Counted from the stretch's first letter, positions 26,035-37,677 are shown. The stretch is DNA of 64,000 bases from Silurus meridionalis (GCF_014805685.1 NC_060905.1:2911340-2975339), one strand, 5' to 3'. Notes: generated by a model not told the origin, from the letters alone. Numbers and translations are program-made.

Positions 26035-28035
26035 TGGGGAGAAAACCGGAGCTTACAGAGGAAACCCAAAGCACAAATTGTGTTCGCATAAAGCAGAAAT
26101 AGTATTGGAACATACTGCTTCACAGTAAATCTTCACACTGAGCAGGTCAGGCCCTTTAACTATATTTTTACACACCGCGTCATCACTTTTCACAGCCTTA
26201 GTTCTTTAGCGAAACGAGGTCGAGGTGTGTGGGCCTCAAACAAACACCTGTAACCACCACGAGAGGAAAAAAAAGACGATGGGCAGGACATTAATGCTCA
26301 CCCACACGTTGTAACAACAAGACAACCTTTACCTCAGGAAATCCCCAGTGGACTTGTTGCGCATGTAAAAACCACAGCCAGGTGCTAGAATTATTTATCT
26401 GGAAATTGGTGATGTTTGCGTCGCATGGTCCTGTCAAACACTTCACAAATCTGTGTGGGTTCGTCCCTGGGTGAATTTCAGCGATTTCATTTCTGCGGCC
26501 TGTATTTCGTGGCCTATTCTGTATTTTTTGCACAACACTTCAAGCGGTGAGATCATCATATAATCTGACATGTTAGGAAGTCGGACTGACTCACCAGAGA
26601 GAAAATAAATCTGATATTACTGCATTTTTTAATTTTCTAAGCATTTATTTGACACACTATTAAATGCCTTTTATTGCTTTTTCCCCCCACCGTATACTGT
26701 AGCAAGCTTGATGCTAGCTAGTTAGGTATGCTAGCTAGGGATGCTATGATAATGTAGCTAATCTAGAGTAAATCTCCGAGCACATGGAAATAAAATATTG
26801 TCAGGTATCATTTCTAACATTTTGCTTTATTTCAACACTTTTAAAGAGAGTCTTAACCTTCATGTCTTTGATATTTACACCGTAAGCTACAAATGGTCGA
26901 AAATGATCAGGGATTAACAAATACTGTGTAATTGTTGCCAGATTGCTATAGTGTAAGAGGAACCCTAATTTATAGAAAATAATGATTTGGCCCATGTGTT
27001 TTATTCGTCACTTCTCAGCTTCAGCTATAGTTATTAGATTTACTAGAAGTGAGTTTTTATATATTTATGTAGAATTTGAGTTCCCTGCCTGAACTCTTGG
27101 ATGCTTTTAGAGGGTAGCTGTGGAACAATGGAAAGTGTGTAGGCTAAAGCAGAAATACCTGCCGCTGGCCTTTCCAGCTCTAATTTCCCCGACCGCTCTA
27201 AAAGTGCAATAAGAGTTACTATTTTACGAAGGGTTACTTTGATATCCTCTGACATTCAAAAGTATTTAGCAGGTTTGTCATTAAGGAAACATGCTAGCAA
27301 GACCCCAAACCCACCGCCATATTGTCATATTATTCTCGTTTAGATTCACGTGGTGACGTAGTTTGAGAAGCGGCTGCTATTTGTACTGTTGTTGTGAAAC
27401 CTTCCCAGGCAGACCACAGAGACCCACAATGCCACAAAGACATTGCATGTCCTGACATGCCTGCTTTTATAGTAAATAAATGTAAAAAAAAAAAACGTGG
27501 CGTATACAAAAAAAATTAAAAACACAAAATACGGAGAACTGACTCAGGGTCTGATCTCTGATCACAAGCGTATTATGAAAAACTTTATTATTAGTACAGG
27601 CACAAGGAAATGATTAATATATATATATTTATTGTCAATCAAATTTATCTAGGAGTTCATTGAGGCGCATCATTGTCCCTTCAAGTCGCCATTTTTAGAC
27701 CATTGTATTTGCCTTTTAAATCGGTGGGTATCTGAGACCTGACTTGCCTTTAGGCACTTAGCTTCAGGTGGAGGACTAAATGGTTTCTGTGGTCGATTGT
27801 AGGCAGTTTCTCTAAAACTTATTTTAGTTCTTTTTTTTTGGTTTTAGATCTTTGACTTATTTCCGAAGAAGTGACAACAGATCAGAGAGTTTAATATGTT
27901 AATTATCAGAAAATATGTGGATAAAATGTCATTGTAGTCTGACTTTTCACTGCTGCTGCACATTTCATACAGTGTAATTCAATAAGTTTGGAAATGTATT
28001 GATTGTACAGCATCTATACTTTATATATATATATA
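26035..28035. other. No gene recognised
   Basis: Two kilobases of AT-rich sequence with scattered homopolymers. The minus-strand frames at 26291-26533, 26801-26995 and 27043-27255 resemble no family I know and lack exon signals. I see no confident repeat. Confidence 0.4.
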
Positions 28036-28039
28036 TATG

Positions 28040-28356
28040 CACAGATCAGGTATAACATAGTAACATTATAACATTCTGATTGGTGAAGTGAAGAGCACTG
28101 ATGATCTCTTCATCATGGCACCTGTTAGTGGGTGGATTTATTTATTAGTCAGCAAGTGAACTTTTTTTTCCTCAAAGGTTAGAAGCAGGACAAATGGGCG
28201 AGCGTGAGGTTTTGAGCGAGTTTGACAAATTGTGACGTCTAGACGACTGGGTCAGAGCATCTTAAAAACTGCAGCTCTTGTGGGATGTTTCTGGTCTGCA
28301 GAAAAAGGGGACCAACACAATATTAAACAGGTGATCATAATGTTATTCCTGATATG
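28040..28356 (+). mobile_element. Internally deleted Tc1-like transposon (family D)
   Basis: The ends are inverted: 'atcaggtataacatagtaac' at the left and 'cataatgttattcctgat' at the right. The interior encodes a decayed N-terminus of a Tc1-type transposase: a LSEFDK-like segment near 28215, then RLDDWVRAS and TAALVGCFWSA readings with a stop between. Most of the gene is missing. Confidence 0.65.
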
Positions 28357-28379
28357 TTTATTTGTATTTAAATGTCTTA

Positions 28380-28465
28380 TTGACTTTATATGACTTTCAT
28401 TTTCCTGTGAGCAACTGCAACCCAACAGTTTCCCTGTGGGATCAATAAAATATTCAGATTCTGAT
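28380..28465 (+). mobile_element. Probable LINE 3' tail
   Basis: Contains 'gtttccctgtgggatcaat' followed by 'aaaatattcagattctgat', resembling LINE 3' ends found widely in fish. Short and non-coding. Confidence 0.4.
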
Positions 28466-28815
28466 ATGACCTCTATTGAGGATATGCTTTGAACAAGAAG
28501 AAGGAAAGAAAACAGACGTGTTTGGACGTCACGAGTTACTGACCAACCGACAAAGCAAAATGCAAACTCAATGCAAATTCAAAATTCAGAAATTGCAATT
28601 GCAAAATTAAAAAAAAAGGAAGCCGATTTCATAAGATTTCGCTATTGTACTAGAAAAGCGATTGTCTGCAGGCTGCCCAAATTAATGCTTGACACGCCTA
28701 CGACGTTCTTCTGTGAAATAGTACTAATGTGGCGTGTTTCCGCCGTGTTATGTCTGCGTCGTTCTTCCTCTATGACTTCTGACATCACTGTCAAAGGGGC
28801 CTGTCCCTCTACTCA

Positions 28816-28816
<1 letters not shown>

Positions 28817-28868
<52 letters not shown>

Positions 28869-28875
28869 CTCTCTC
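28817..28875. repeat. (TC)n microsatellite
   Basis: CT/TC run interrupted by one A and one CC. It lies about 310 bp upstream of the start codon of the CD70-like gene. Confidence 0.95.
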
Positions 28876-29183
28876 TTTCTGTGTTTCCCTTCACTTTCAT
28901 CACCTAGACTCAGAAGGGAAAGTACGTTAGACACTCACCTCCTGGACAATAAAAACATCATATTTAAAAAAAAAGGAACTTGCAGCACTCACTCACTCAT
29001 TTACTATTTTTGCCCTCACACAGAAAGAAAAAATAAAACAGCAGCACAGGAAACAAAAACTCAGCCCAGAGTTTTCCTCTGCAGTCAGAGCCTGACTCAC
29101 ACTCAATCTCTCTTTCATCTCTCTCCGTTCCGGATCAACATCACCACTGTACGCCGTGTTGTTCGCCTCTCGTCACCTGGGCT

Positions 29184-29351
29184 ATGTGTGAACCTGGAAA
29201 GCAGTGTTATGAAGGGGAAAGCTGCGGGGCACGCTTGGATCATCTCAAGAGACTCGTCTGGGTGCTGATGATCTGGGTCTCGATCCTTTCCCTGGGCCTG
29301 GGAGCTTCCATCACTCTTCACATCTTTCGATTTCAGGGACCAGAGACAAAG
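29184..29351 (+). CDS. CD70-like TNF ligand, exon 1
   Basis: 56 codons from the ATG to a GTAAGG donor at 29352, phase 0. Encodes the Cys-containing N-terminus (MCEPGKQCYEGESCG) and the membrane helix. Reading on past the donor gives unrelated residues and a stop at 29468, confirming that the exon ends here. Confidence 0.8.
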
Positions 29352-32300
29352 GTAAGGATACGGGCTTCTTCTCTAATCTCAGTGCTTACAAGAATACACA
29401 AGTTTCATCAGATGATCGAAATCAGTGATTGTAGCTGTATTAAATCAATGTTCAAACATTATCTGTAGTAATTAATATCATATTCCATGGTGATATTTCA
29501 GCTTGGAAAACTGAATTCATACAGTGTTTGGAAAAAGTTCTGAAACTTCTTGGCTTTTATGGTTTTTCTAAAGACACGTGCATGTTTTGTTTCTATGCAA
29601 GAAATCGGGTGATGATAAAATATAAAGTTCAAACGTATTTATACTGTAAATGTCCAATGTTTCACTTTATTTGCACTGAAAAATACTTAGCATGAAGTGC
29701 AGCTTTACAGACTCTCAGCTCCTGTACAGTTTGTTTCTCCAAAGGTTTAGCTGAAATACTTTACTGGAATTCTGGTGAAACTCAAAATTCTTCTTCACTA
29801 TTTGGAGATCATCCCAGAGCAGATCAAATGGATTTAGGTGCGGTGACTGGGCAGGTTGTTCCGTGATAGATATCACTCCAACTCCGACACGTTTATCGCT
29901 TCGGCTCATCGTCTTGTTGTATGTTGAAGTCTGTTCCAATGAGCCAGAGTCCAGACGGAATTTCATGGTGTTGAAGTTTGTAATGGTTGCCATGTTGGTT
30001 CCTTTCACCCGGAATAAGTTTCCAACCTTCCCTGCTCCAAAACAACACCAAACCATTAAGCTTCTACGTCCATGTGTGAGTGTGGGGGTGAGGGAGTCTG
30101 ATCACATCTTCTCTCCTGTTCTTCTTCTCACACAAGTTCTTCTAGTAAAGACAAAAATGTTGTATTTGGACTCCACGGAAAATTCATTCACCGTCCAATT
30201 CTTGTCTGTTTTTGCCTTTTAACTAGTTTGTTTTATAGAAACAGAAGGAACATGCATACGTCTGAAAAACCATAAAAAGACTCAGTGTTTCCACACTTTT
30301 CACAAGTGCTGTAAATTGTTCCAAAGTTTTTCAAAACAAACAAACAAAAAACCCAAATTGAAATATCTGGTGTTTGTTGAGTCAAACCAATGATGTGACA
30401 GCATGCGGGAAGTGAAACGGCACAAAGAGAAAATCATGTGACCGAGGAAACACGTGTATTAGTGTAAGATTGCGTAACGTGTTATGTGCACGCAGGAAAC
30501 ATAAATCAGCACTTTTCACCTCTCTGCGAGGTTCGGATCGAATGAATCGCGAAATCAGTCGACATGCACGGCAAAATACGTCTGATTTCCGGAGCCATTT
30601 GAGGTGATTGCTAGGAAAAGATGTTTATATCCGTTTAGCTGGCAGTGAGTGCTGTATTGTTTTTTTTTTGTTTTTTTGCAGGATCATATGTAACAAAACT
30701 GACTTTCGGCCGCACTAAAGTACTGATTTCAAACGTTTAGAAAGGTTGTGACGAAATGTTTCCTGACAGCTCGTGGTTAAACTCAGTAGTAACACAGAGG
30801 AGCAATACAAAGCGGTTTTCCTGGAACTAACAAAAGTAGTGAACACTTAAAGCCGAGTTTCGGCTGTTCAAAGAAAACCGTCTCGATTCATACAGGCGTT
30901 CGTACCTTTCCGATCGTGCCTACTTGTGCTGGATTGTCTTTGTGTAACTCCGCATGACATCGGCCTCGGCATAGAAACTCTCGACACACTTTTCTGTGTT
31001 ATCTCTCTGATCCACCAACATCATGCATCCAGAGCTACATAAAGCTACAAAGCACTGCGTATAGTTATTTCACTATATTACTATGACTATAGCCAGTAAG
31101 TATGTGTGATGTGCAACAGAACCAACTTTCCAACAGTTTAACTGGGAAAGACGCATGATTCATGTGTATAACGAGATAAGACCTGATACGGTGTCCTGTT
31201 ATGAATCACTGATCCCTTTTTAAATCAACTGCCACACAATTATGCTCATTTTGGTTCTTCTAAACTCTGAAATATATATTTCTTGAGAATGAAATATTCA
31301 GGTTCTGATGCTAATTGGTGGGACATGTGGATGAAGTACACAAACCATGTAGTTGAGTAAAAAGTAGATTCACTCGGTAAAAGTAAAAGTGTCTCTTTAA
31401 ACTTTCACTTGAGTAAAAGTACAAAAGTATTTTACCTTCAAATGTACTTAAGTATCCAAAGTACTGATTTATTCTAACTATAGTGTTCCTATTATAATTT
31501 TTATCACAAGACTCTTTACTTTATCTATTAATAGAATGATATTAATGACTCAAACACTGATTAATTTCTATTATAATGATCATGAACCCAAAACCTTCTT
31601 TTCCTACTTTTAAACAATCATGTAAATGAGATCATGTGTGTTGTTGCAAGTTAAAATCTGGAGTTTCTTCATCATTTATTCCTCTCTAAATGTTCTGCTT
31701 GATGTTGAACTGATGCTGAACTATATTTCGGTGATCAGTAGATACACCAAGCGCCGATCAGAACACGTTTTATCAGTTACGTTTTTATCCTCATTGAATA
31801 AAAAGGACTGATTTTGCAAAATGTTGAGTAAAAAGTCCACCACTGAATGTACCCTATGCTGGTATGATTGTATAATCAAGGTGAAAAGGCCTTTTAACAG
31901 TCAGCTCTGAAACACCACCTACCAAAAGCCTTTGTCTACCAAAAGCCTTTGTCCAGCACTGCTCAGCATCATATCAACAAAAAAAAAGAAAAATACTAAT
32001 TGAAGACGTAGATGGAAAAACTTGCTATAACACAATGAAGCCAAACACCACCACAGCTTCTCCGACTCATTTCAGAGACTCGGATCTGCTAGATGGTGTG
32101 ATGATGGTGGCGTTATTTTTTGTTAAAGTTGAAGCTTTCAAAGCTAAACTTCTTCTTCTTCTCGTCCAAATGCAATCTGGGTGATTTCAGAACCCACGAA
32201 CAAACAAGGAAACAAAGTATTGATGAAAGACATTGATAAATAAATAAAAAAACCCCACAAAATTCATGAAGAATCATGAAGTTAACCTTTTGATTTATGT

Positions 32301-35300
32301 CTAAATTAAGTTCCTGTTATTGCTTTCTGTCTGTTATCACGGTAAAAGAGCACAACCTCATCTGTCTGAAAGAATCTCCAGGGGTTTTTTTAATCCTCAT
32401 TTTTTTTGCAGTCCCTGTTTGTGAATTTACATTTACAGCATTTGGCAGACGTCCTTATCCAGAGCGACTTACATTGAACTCATTCATACAACTAAGCAGC
32501 TGTGGGGTTAAGGGTCTTTGCTCATGGGTCCAGCAATGGCACCTTAGTGTGGCTGGGTGTTAAACTCATAACCTTCTGATCCAGAGGCATTTGTGATGTA
32601 TGCGTATGTTATTTTGTTGTTCTGAAACTCTCCCAGGCAGACCACATGGCTGGTCCACAAGCCCGCACAGGCTTTGGAAAAGCGGTCATAAAAACATTAA
32701 CAGAATATGGTGTAAAAAAAGGGTCTTAGTCAAACGCAACACTGTGTGGACAAACGTTTGTTGACGCCTGATGATGAAAAGACTGTGTCTTCTTGAACAC
32801 CCCATTCTACATTTTGTCCACATTTGCTGTTATAATAAACTCCACTTTACTGGGAAGGTGTTTTACTAGATTTGTTATAGATTAGTGTGAGATTCATTCA
32901 GCCACAAAGATGGAGGCCTGGGGTGCAGTCAGCATGAACAATTCACCCCAAAGGTGTTCAGGAGGGTTGAAGCTCACTCCAACCCATGATAAGCATTAAT
33001 TCATGGAGCTGGCTCTCCTAGTTTAAGTAAAGGGGAAAAGTCATGCCGCCGCATCCAATTGTGTGCCTCTGACTTTGTGGGAACAGTTTAAAGAAGAACC
33101 ACATTATGGCTGGAAAAGTCAAGTGTCCAAATTCTTTTGGGACTCCCAATGTCCATTTAGTGAATTCTTCTTATTTGCCACCTTGTGATGGCAGGAGACA
33201 GGAGCAGATCACAATGATAGATTGCCAATTGTATTTCACAGTTTATAAACTGATATATCTGGAGGTCTGGAAAAAAAACATCACCCATCATGACTATGGA
33301 CTTCTACAGAAATCTACAGAATGACCCTCTTTTGACTCTAATGATTAAAAGAATGTTCTAGGGTTTTGAAGAGCTGGTAAGGTTATTTCTATATTTACAT
33401 GTAGACGTCCTTATCCAGAGCAACCTACAGTTATCTCAGTTCTACAGCTGAGCAATTAAGGGTTAAGGGCCTTACAGCTTGGCAGTGCTGGGATTCGAAC
33501 ACATGACCTTCTGATCAGAAGTCCAACATGTTATCCACTACCACTTTTCTATAAAATACTAAAGCAGAATTTGATTGGTTAAGAACCTCTGTGGACTAGC
33601 CGGAATCTCTAACAGGTGAGGAGCAAGGAAATATTTTTCAGTTTGACCTTCTTCTGTAGACATGAGTACGGGTTCCCTTTAGAGTTTGTTTGCCCTCATG
33701 CCATCTCAGTGAGTTTTTCCTTCACCACAGTCACCACTTTATCACTTAATAGGGACAAACCTACAATCAGAAATGGAAAGTAAAATTACCTTTTTTGTTT
33801 TATGTGTATAATAGATATTTAGACAATGTTGATGTAGAAGTATAGAAAAGGACAGAAGGAGTTGCATTGTGTATTTGTGGATTTTGAGAAAGCGTACGAC
33901 AGAGTGGAGAGAGAGGAGTTGTTGTATTGTATGAGGACGTCAGGTGTGTCAGAGAAGTATGTGAGGGTGGTGCAGGACATGTATGAGGACAGTGTGACAG
34001 CAGTGAAGTGTGCAGTAGAAACGACCGACTGGTTTAAGGTGGAGGTTAAACTGCATCATGGATCGGCTCTGAGCTCTTTCCTGTTTGCAGTGGTGATTGA
34101 TAGGATGACGGACAAGGTCAGACAGGAGTCTCTGTGGACTTTGATGTTTGCAGATGATATTGTGATTTGTGGTGAGAGTAATGAGCAGGTGGAGAAGAGC
34201 CTGGAGAGGTGAAGGTACGCGCTGGAGAGAAGAGGAATGAAAGTCAGTAGGAGTAAGACAGCGTACATGTGTGTGAATGAGAGGGAGGGCAGTGGAGTGG
34301 TGCGGTTGCAGGGAGAAGAGGTGGAGAAGGTGGAGGAGTTCAGGTACCTGGGGTCAACAGTGCAAAGTAATGGAGAGTGTGTTAGAGAAGTGAAGAAAAG
34401 AGTGCAGGCAGGGTGGAGTGGGTGGAGAAGAGTGATAGCAGGAGTGATTTGTGATAGAAGAGTATCTGTGAGAGTGAAAGGGAAAGTTTATAGGACTGTG
34501 GTGAGACCTGAGATGTTGTATGGTGTAGAGACAGTGGCATTGAGTAAAAGACAGGAGGTGGAGCTGGAGGTAGCAGAGCTGAAGATGTTGAGCTTTTTGT
34601 TTGGAGTGACGACGATGGACAGGATTAGAAATGAGTTTATCAGAGGGACAGCACATGTGGGACGTTTTGTAGACAATGTAAGGAAGGCAAGATTGAGATG
34701 GATTGGACATGTAAAGAAGAATGCTGAGGATGGAGCCACCAGGAAGAAGGAAAAGAGGAACACCAAGGAGGTTTATGGATGTGGTGAGGGAAGACATGCA
34801 GGTAGTTGGGTTGAAAGAGGCAGATGTAGAGGACAGGGGGTATGGAGGTATGGGGGTATGGGGGTATGGGGTATTGATAATTCACTGTGGCGACCCCTAA
34901 TGGGAGAAGCTGAAAGAAGAAGAAGAAGAAGTAGAAAAGACAACCTGTATGGAGGGTTTTGTAATGATCAGTGTTTATACTTGTATATAATTCCTGGTTT
35001 TCAGAGAATTTTTTTTTTAAATGTCAAAGATTTACCCTGAACCCCGACTTCTTAATGCCGTTTATGTAGCCATGTGTTTTTGCATTAAATTCATGTCTTG
35101 TCATTTGTTAAGTCCCCTAATGTGTCCTAATTCAGCATTTCATTTACATTTTACATTTCAAGGCATTTTGCAGACTTTCTTATCCAAGCGACTAATAATG
35201 TAATGTCAGTTCTACAGCAGAGTAACTGAGGGTTAAGGAACTTTCTCAAGGGCCAGCAGTGGCAGCTTTGAGTAATCTGACTTATACCCATGTTTCCATT

Positions 35301-36464
35301 GCCACCTGTTCAAACCAACATTTTGGTTCCATGTTTTTGATCTCGGTTAGGTTTCACGTTCTCGTTCTTGCTCTGCTCGGTTCACGTCCTCTGCTGATTC
35401 CTGACCCTTTGCCAGTTTAGTGCTTGTGATATCGGATTCCAGTTTGTGCTCTCTGCATGTTTATGACTTTTAACATTCCTCCTCCAACCATTTCTTCACT
35501 TTTCTCACTTCTATTCTCTTCACTTCCCTTTTGTCTTATTTTGTATCATTCTCTTCCCATCATTTTTGTCTCATGTACATGCATGTACAGGAATTTTTCT
35601 TCTCTTCTCTTCTCTTCTCTTCTCTTCTTCTCTTCTCTTCTCTTCTCTTCTCTTCTCTTCTCTTCATTTCTCTTCACTTCACTTCTTATCTCTTCACTTC
35701 TCTTCTCTCTCTCTTCTCTTCTCTTCTCTTCTTCTCTCTTCTCTCTCTTCTCTCTTCTCTTCTCTTCTCTTCTCATCTCTTCTCCTCTTCTCCTCTTCTC
35801 TTCTCTCTTCTCTTCTCTTCTCTTCTCTTCTCTTCTCTTCTCTTCTTTTCTCTTCTCTTCTCTTCTCCTCATTTATGTCTTATGTATCCTTCCCAAGTCA
35901 ATCATTTCATCCATTTGATCACTTTATTGTTTCCTCTTTCAGAATCCCACCACTGCTTCAGTACCAAGCGGCTCTAATTTCACTTACTACAATTTAGGTA
36001 AGTCCCATTGCCATATTTAGTCATATATAACTTCCTGTTTTTGCTTTTAACATTTGTCATGAATTTGATCAAATCATCATAACCCTTCTGTTTTGTGTTT
36101 GTTTTTGTTTTTAGCCCACACAAATGTGGAAAAAGATGAACTGAAACTGCAGTGGCGCAAAAGAAACAGCGAAAAGAAAGACACCGGGATAGTAATAGAG
36201 GAGGATGGGAATTATTTTCTCTTCTTCAGAGCAACTCTGGCGTCTCGGAGACATGGTGTGAATTACACGATCACAGTCGAGAAGAGGCCGAACGGAAACA
36301 AGTCCACCAATATCACTGACGGACACATCAATGGAACGGAGAACTCGACAGGATTTATCGGGATAGGAGTGCTTCTGACGGAGAACACCGTGATAAACGT
36401 TATCTGCACTCCTGAAGCACTATTCGACGTCCGGAACACTTACTTTGGCCTGATCAGATTCTGA
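29184..36464 (+). CDS. TNF-superfamily ligand, short CD70/TNFSF9/TNFSF4/TNFSF18 type (three exons)
   Basis: Coding parts 29184-29351, 35943-35997 and 36115-36464 join in frame (168+55+350 nt) to give 190 residues. All four splice sites are canonical. Residues 1-23 form a short cytoplasmic tail. Residues about 24-48 are a single hydrophobic helix (type II topology, no signal peptide). The rest is extracellular: a brief stalk and a compact TNF homology domain, where GIVIEEDGNYFLFFRATL corresponds to the TNF-family signature strand and the protein ends NTYFGLIRF. Six N-glycosylation sequons (N68, N124, N136, N140, N147, N151) are unusual for such a small domain. Members of this subgroup are trimeric costimulatory ligands for lymphocyte TNF receptors, have three exons and about 180-250 residues, and are poorly conserved. 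The C-terminus and the position near tnfsf14 favour a CD70 or TNFSF9 counterpart, but the exact orthologue is unresolved. The first intron (6.6 kb) is filled with transposons. A possible poly(A) signal is AATAAA at 38272. Confidence 0.8.
29520..30313 (-). mobile_element. Decayed Tc1 transposon in intron 1 (family E)
   Basis: The termini are imperfect inverted repeats of about 70 bp. The left end starts TACAG at 29520 and contains 'ttttatggtttttct'. The right end finishes CTGTA at 30313 and contains the inverse 'gaaaaaccataaaa'. The minus strand encodes transposase fragments: VWCCFGAGKVGNLF and a C-terminal PAQSPHLNPFDLLWDDL, matching the SPDLNPIE-LW region of Tc1 transposases. At about 0.8 kb it is half the usual 1.6 kb, so the first half of the gene is deleted. 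Confidence 0.8.
30320..31315. other. Intron sequence, nothing recognised
   Basis: Intron 1 of the CD70-like gene between two mobile elements. A CpG-containing patch lies near 30520-30600. No coding or repeat structure was identified. Confidence 0.4.
31320..31855 (+). mobile_element. AT-rich nonautonomous element (family G), copy 2
   Basis: Inverted relative to copy 1 at 25285-26030. Shared blocks are 'aaaccatgtagttgagtaaa' near 31343, 'tacttaagtatccaaagtac' near 31445, 'tctggagtttcttcatca' near 31658 and 'cctctctaaatgttc' near 31681. This copy lacks the SINE, so it shows the uninterrupted state. A further end fragment lies at 59457-59575. Confidence 0.65.
32425..32590 (-). mobile_element. 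tRNA-derived SINE copy with HpaI-type tail
   Basis: On the minus strand the tail is the familiar 'cgctctggataaggacgtct' (32448-32467) followed by 'gccaaatgctgtaaatgtaa'. The head carries a B-box-like segment near 32560. Salmonid HpaI-type SINEs share this tail with an L2-related LINE; the link here is by recognition. Confidence 0.7.
32745..33125 (+). mobile_element. Tc1/mariner-like nonautonomous remnant (family A)
   Basis: Forward copy in intron 1 of the CD70-like gene. It contains 'ggcctggggtgcagtcagca' near 32911, 'caccccaaaggtgttcagga' near 32945 and 'gaagaaccacattatggct' near 33092. Confidence 0.65.
33395..33545 (-). mobile_element. tRNA-derived SINE copy with HpaI-type tail
   Basis: The minus strand shows the 'ctctggataaggacgtct' tail (near 33403-33420) and a B-box-like 'gttcgaatccc' near 33490. 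Internal parts are shortened. Confidence 0.65.
33665..33770 (+). mobile_element. L2-type LINE 3' fragment
   Basis: 'catgccatctcagtgagttt' and 'tccttcaccacagtcaccac' match the 3' untranslated part of the L2-type elements at 43780 and 60498 (reverse strand there). Confidence 0.5.
33845..34932 (+). pseudogene. 5'-truncated RTE-type LINE with reverse transcriptase remnant
   Basis: One reading frame covers the C-terminal half of an RTE-clade reverse transcriptase. It has the motif-A strand FVDFEKAYDRV, then a decayed LHHGSALSSFLF box, then the catalytic FADD box in LMFADDIVI (about 34144-34170). Next come the RRGMKVSRSKT and EFRYLGSTVQSNGE segments and the RLRWIGHV domain near 34700. An in-frame TGA at 34210-34212 (from a likely Trp codon) and frame loss after about 34720 disable it. 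The start is missing, as expected from incomplete target-primed reverse transcription. The 3' end is 'ctaatgggagaagctgaaag' followed by a GAA-repeat tail. It sits in intron 1 of the CD70-like gene, in the same orientation. Confidence 0.85.
35145..35280 (-). mobile_element. tRNA-derived SINE fragment with HpaI-type tail
   Basis: 'ttgcagactttcttatccaa' (35168-35187) is the tail region, and 'gggttaaggaactttctcaa' continues toward a truncated head. Confidence 0.55.
35597..35868. repeat. (TCTTC)n polypyrimidine array
   Basis: About 270 bp of TCTTC-type pentamers with ATTTC, ACTTC and TCCTC variants, pyrimidine on the plus strand throughout. It ends 75 bp before the second exon of the CD70-like gene, inside intron 1. 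Open frames across it are artefacts. Confidence 0.95.
35943..35997 (+). CDS. CD70-like TNF ligand, exon 2
   Basis: 55-nt exon with a 'tttcctctttcag' acceptor and a perfect GTAAGT donor. It is phase 0 in and phase 1 out. It encodes the extracellular stalk, including the sequon N68-F-T. Without it exons 1 and 3 do not join in frame, which supports the call. Confidence 0.75.
36115..36464 (+). CDS. CD70-like TNF ligand, exon 3 (TNF homology domain)
   Basis: Acceptor 'gtttttgtttttag' at 36101-36114. The first Ala codon is split with exon 2. It encodes residues 75-190 and stops at TGA 36462-36464. It holds the whole TNF homology domain and five of the six sequons. The only extracellular cysteine is C172, so the paired disulphide of many TNF ligands is absent. 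Confidence 0.82.
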
Positions 36465-36844
36465 ATCGGCATTCTGCCTTAGCGGACGAAGCTTTGTGGG
36501 AGCGGTCTACACGTTTCGAAGACGAGGTCCACTCGGTTAATCGTCATCGTACCACAGCAAATCAATGATAGAGACTGAGATCAAAGTTTTGCCCCGGAAA
36601 CTTGAATTTGACGTGTTGAATGTGAACATTTCCGACAAAGCTATCGTTCCTCAAAATTGTTCACATAAAATATGACTTTATAATATTTATCGAAGGTACG
36701 ACATCGTTACAAAGCTCCTTTTTGTTTTAAAGCCCAGTTTGCTTTTCTTCATGTTCATTTTTCAGATGAAACTCAGGTAAATCCATTCTTCAGAGATCTA
36801 CTCATGGTCTTTTAGAATTGTATTTTCATCACAACAGATGAAAC

Positions 36845-37677
36845 TATATCGACAAAAGTTTGTGGACACCTTACCATAAGATCTGTATGTTCTTTTAGAA
36901 CATCTCATTACACACTTTCCATTTTTAGTTCCAATATCCTCCGATCTTCTGCGAAGATGTTCCACTAGATTTTAGTAGATTTGGTACTGATGCAGGTGAG
37001 GTGAGGTGAGGAGGACTAGGGTGCAGTTAGAACGAGTTCAAATTGATCTCGAAGATGTTCAAAAGGTTGGGAGCTCTATAGCAGGAGATCTTCCACTCAG
37101 ATCCATGTATAATTAAGATTATACTGCCTCCACTCCAACCCACATAAAATACACCTTTCTGAGGAACTTTCATTATATCAATTAATAATGTGACACTTTC
37201 ATGTTTCACAGTTACACCACATTTCCACTTAACCTGAGAAGAATTCACCCCAAACGTGTTCATTAGGGTCGAGGTCAAATCTCTATAGCGGAAGATCTTC
37301 CACTCCTCCAATCCATATAAACCATATCTTTCCGAGAAACTTTCATTAAATCAATTAATAATGCAACAATTTTCATGCTTCACAGTTACCTTTCCTCGTA
37401 ACCTGGAAAAAAATCACCCCAAAGGTGTTTAATAGGTTTTGGAATTCTATAGCAGAAGACACACTCCAATTTATGTAAAGCAGATCTTCATGGAGCTGGC
37501 TTTGTACACTTTGTGGAACAGGAACAGGGTCTAGTAGTTCAAGAGGGAAAATTTCATACCACAGCATCCAAAGATGTCCTGGACCATTGTGTGCCTCCAA
37601 CGGTTTCTTTTGGCAGAGAACCACATAAGGCTGGAAAATTCAAGGTGTCCAGATACTTTTGTTCCGTATAGTGTAGG
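36845..37677 (+). mobile_element. Family A element with internal triplication
   Basis: The outer ends are inverted: 'gacaaaagtttgtggacacc' at 36852 and 'ggtgtccagatacttttgtt' at 37644. Both are characteristic of the family. Between them the 'gttcattagggtcgagg...ctctatagcggaagatctt' segment occurs three times (near 37055, 37255 and 37420), spaced roughly 165-200 bp. It lies about 380 bp downstream of the CD70-like stop codon, possibly within its 3' UTR. Confidence 0.7.

Noticed and set aside
34237..35040. 267-codon frame as a functional gene
   Set aside because: It is the C-terminal part of a truncated RTE reverse transcriptase, with an upstream in-frame stop and later frame loss.
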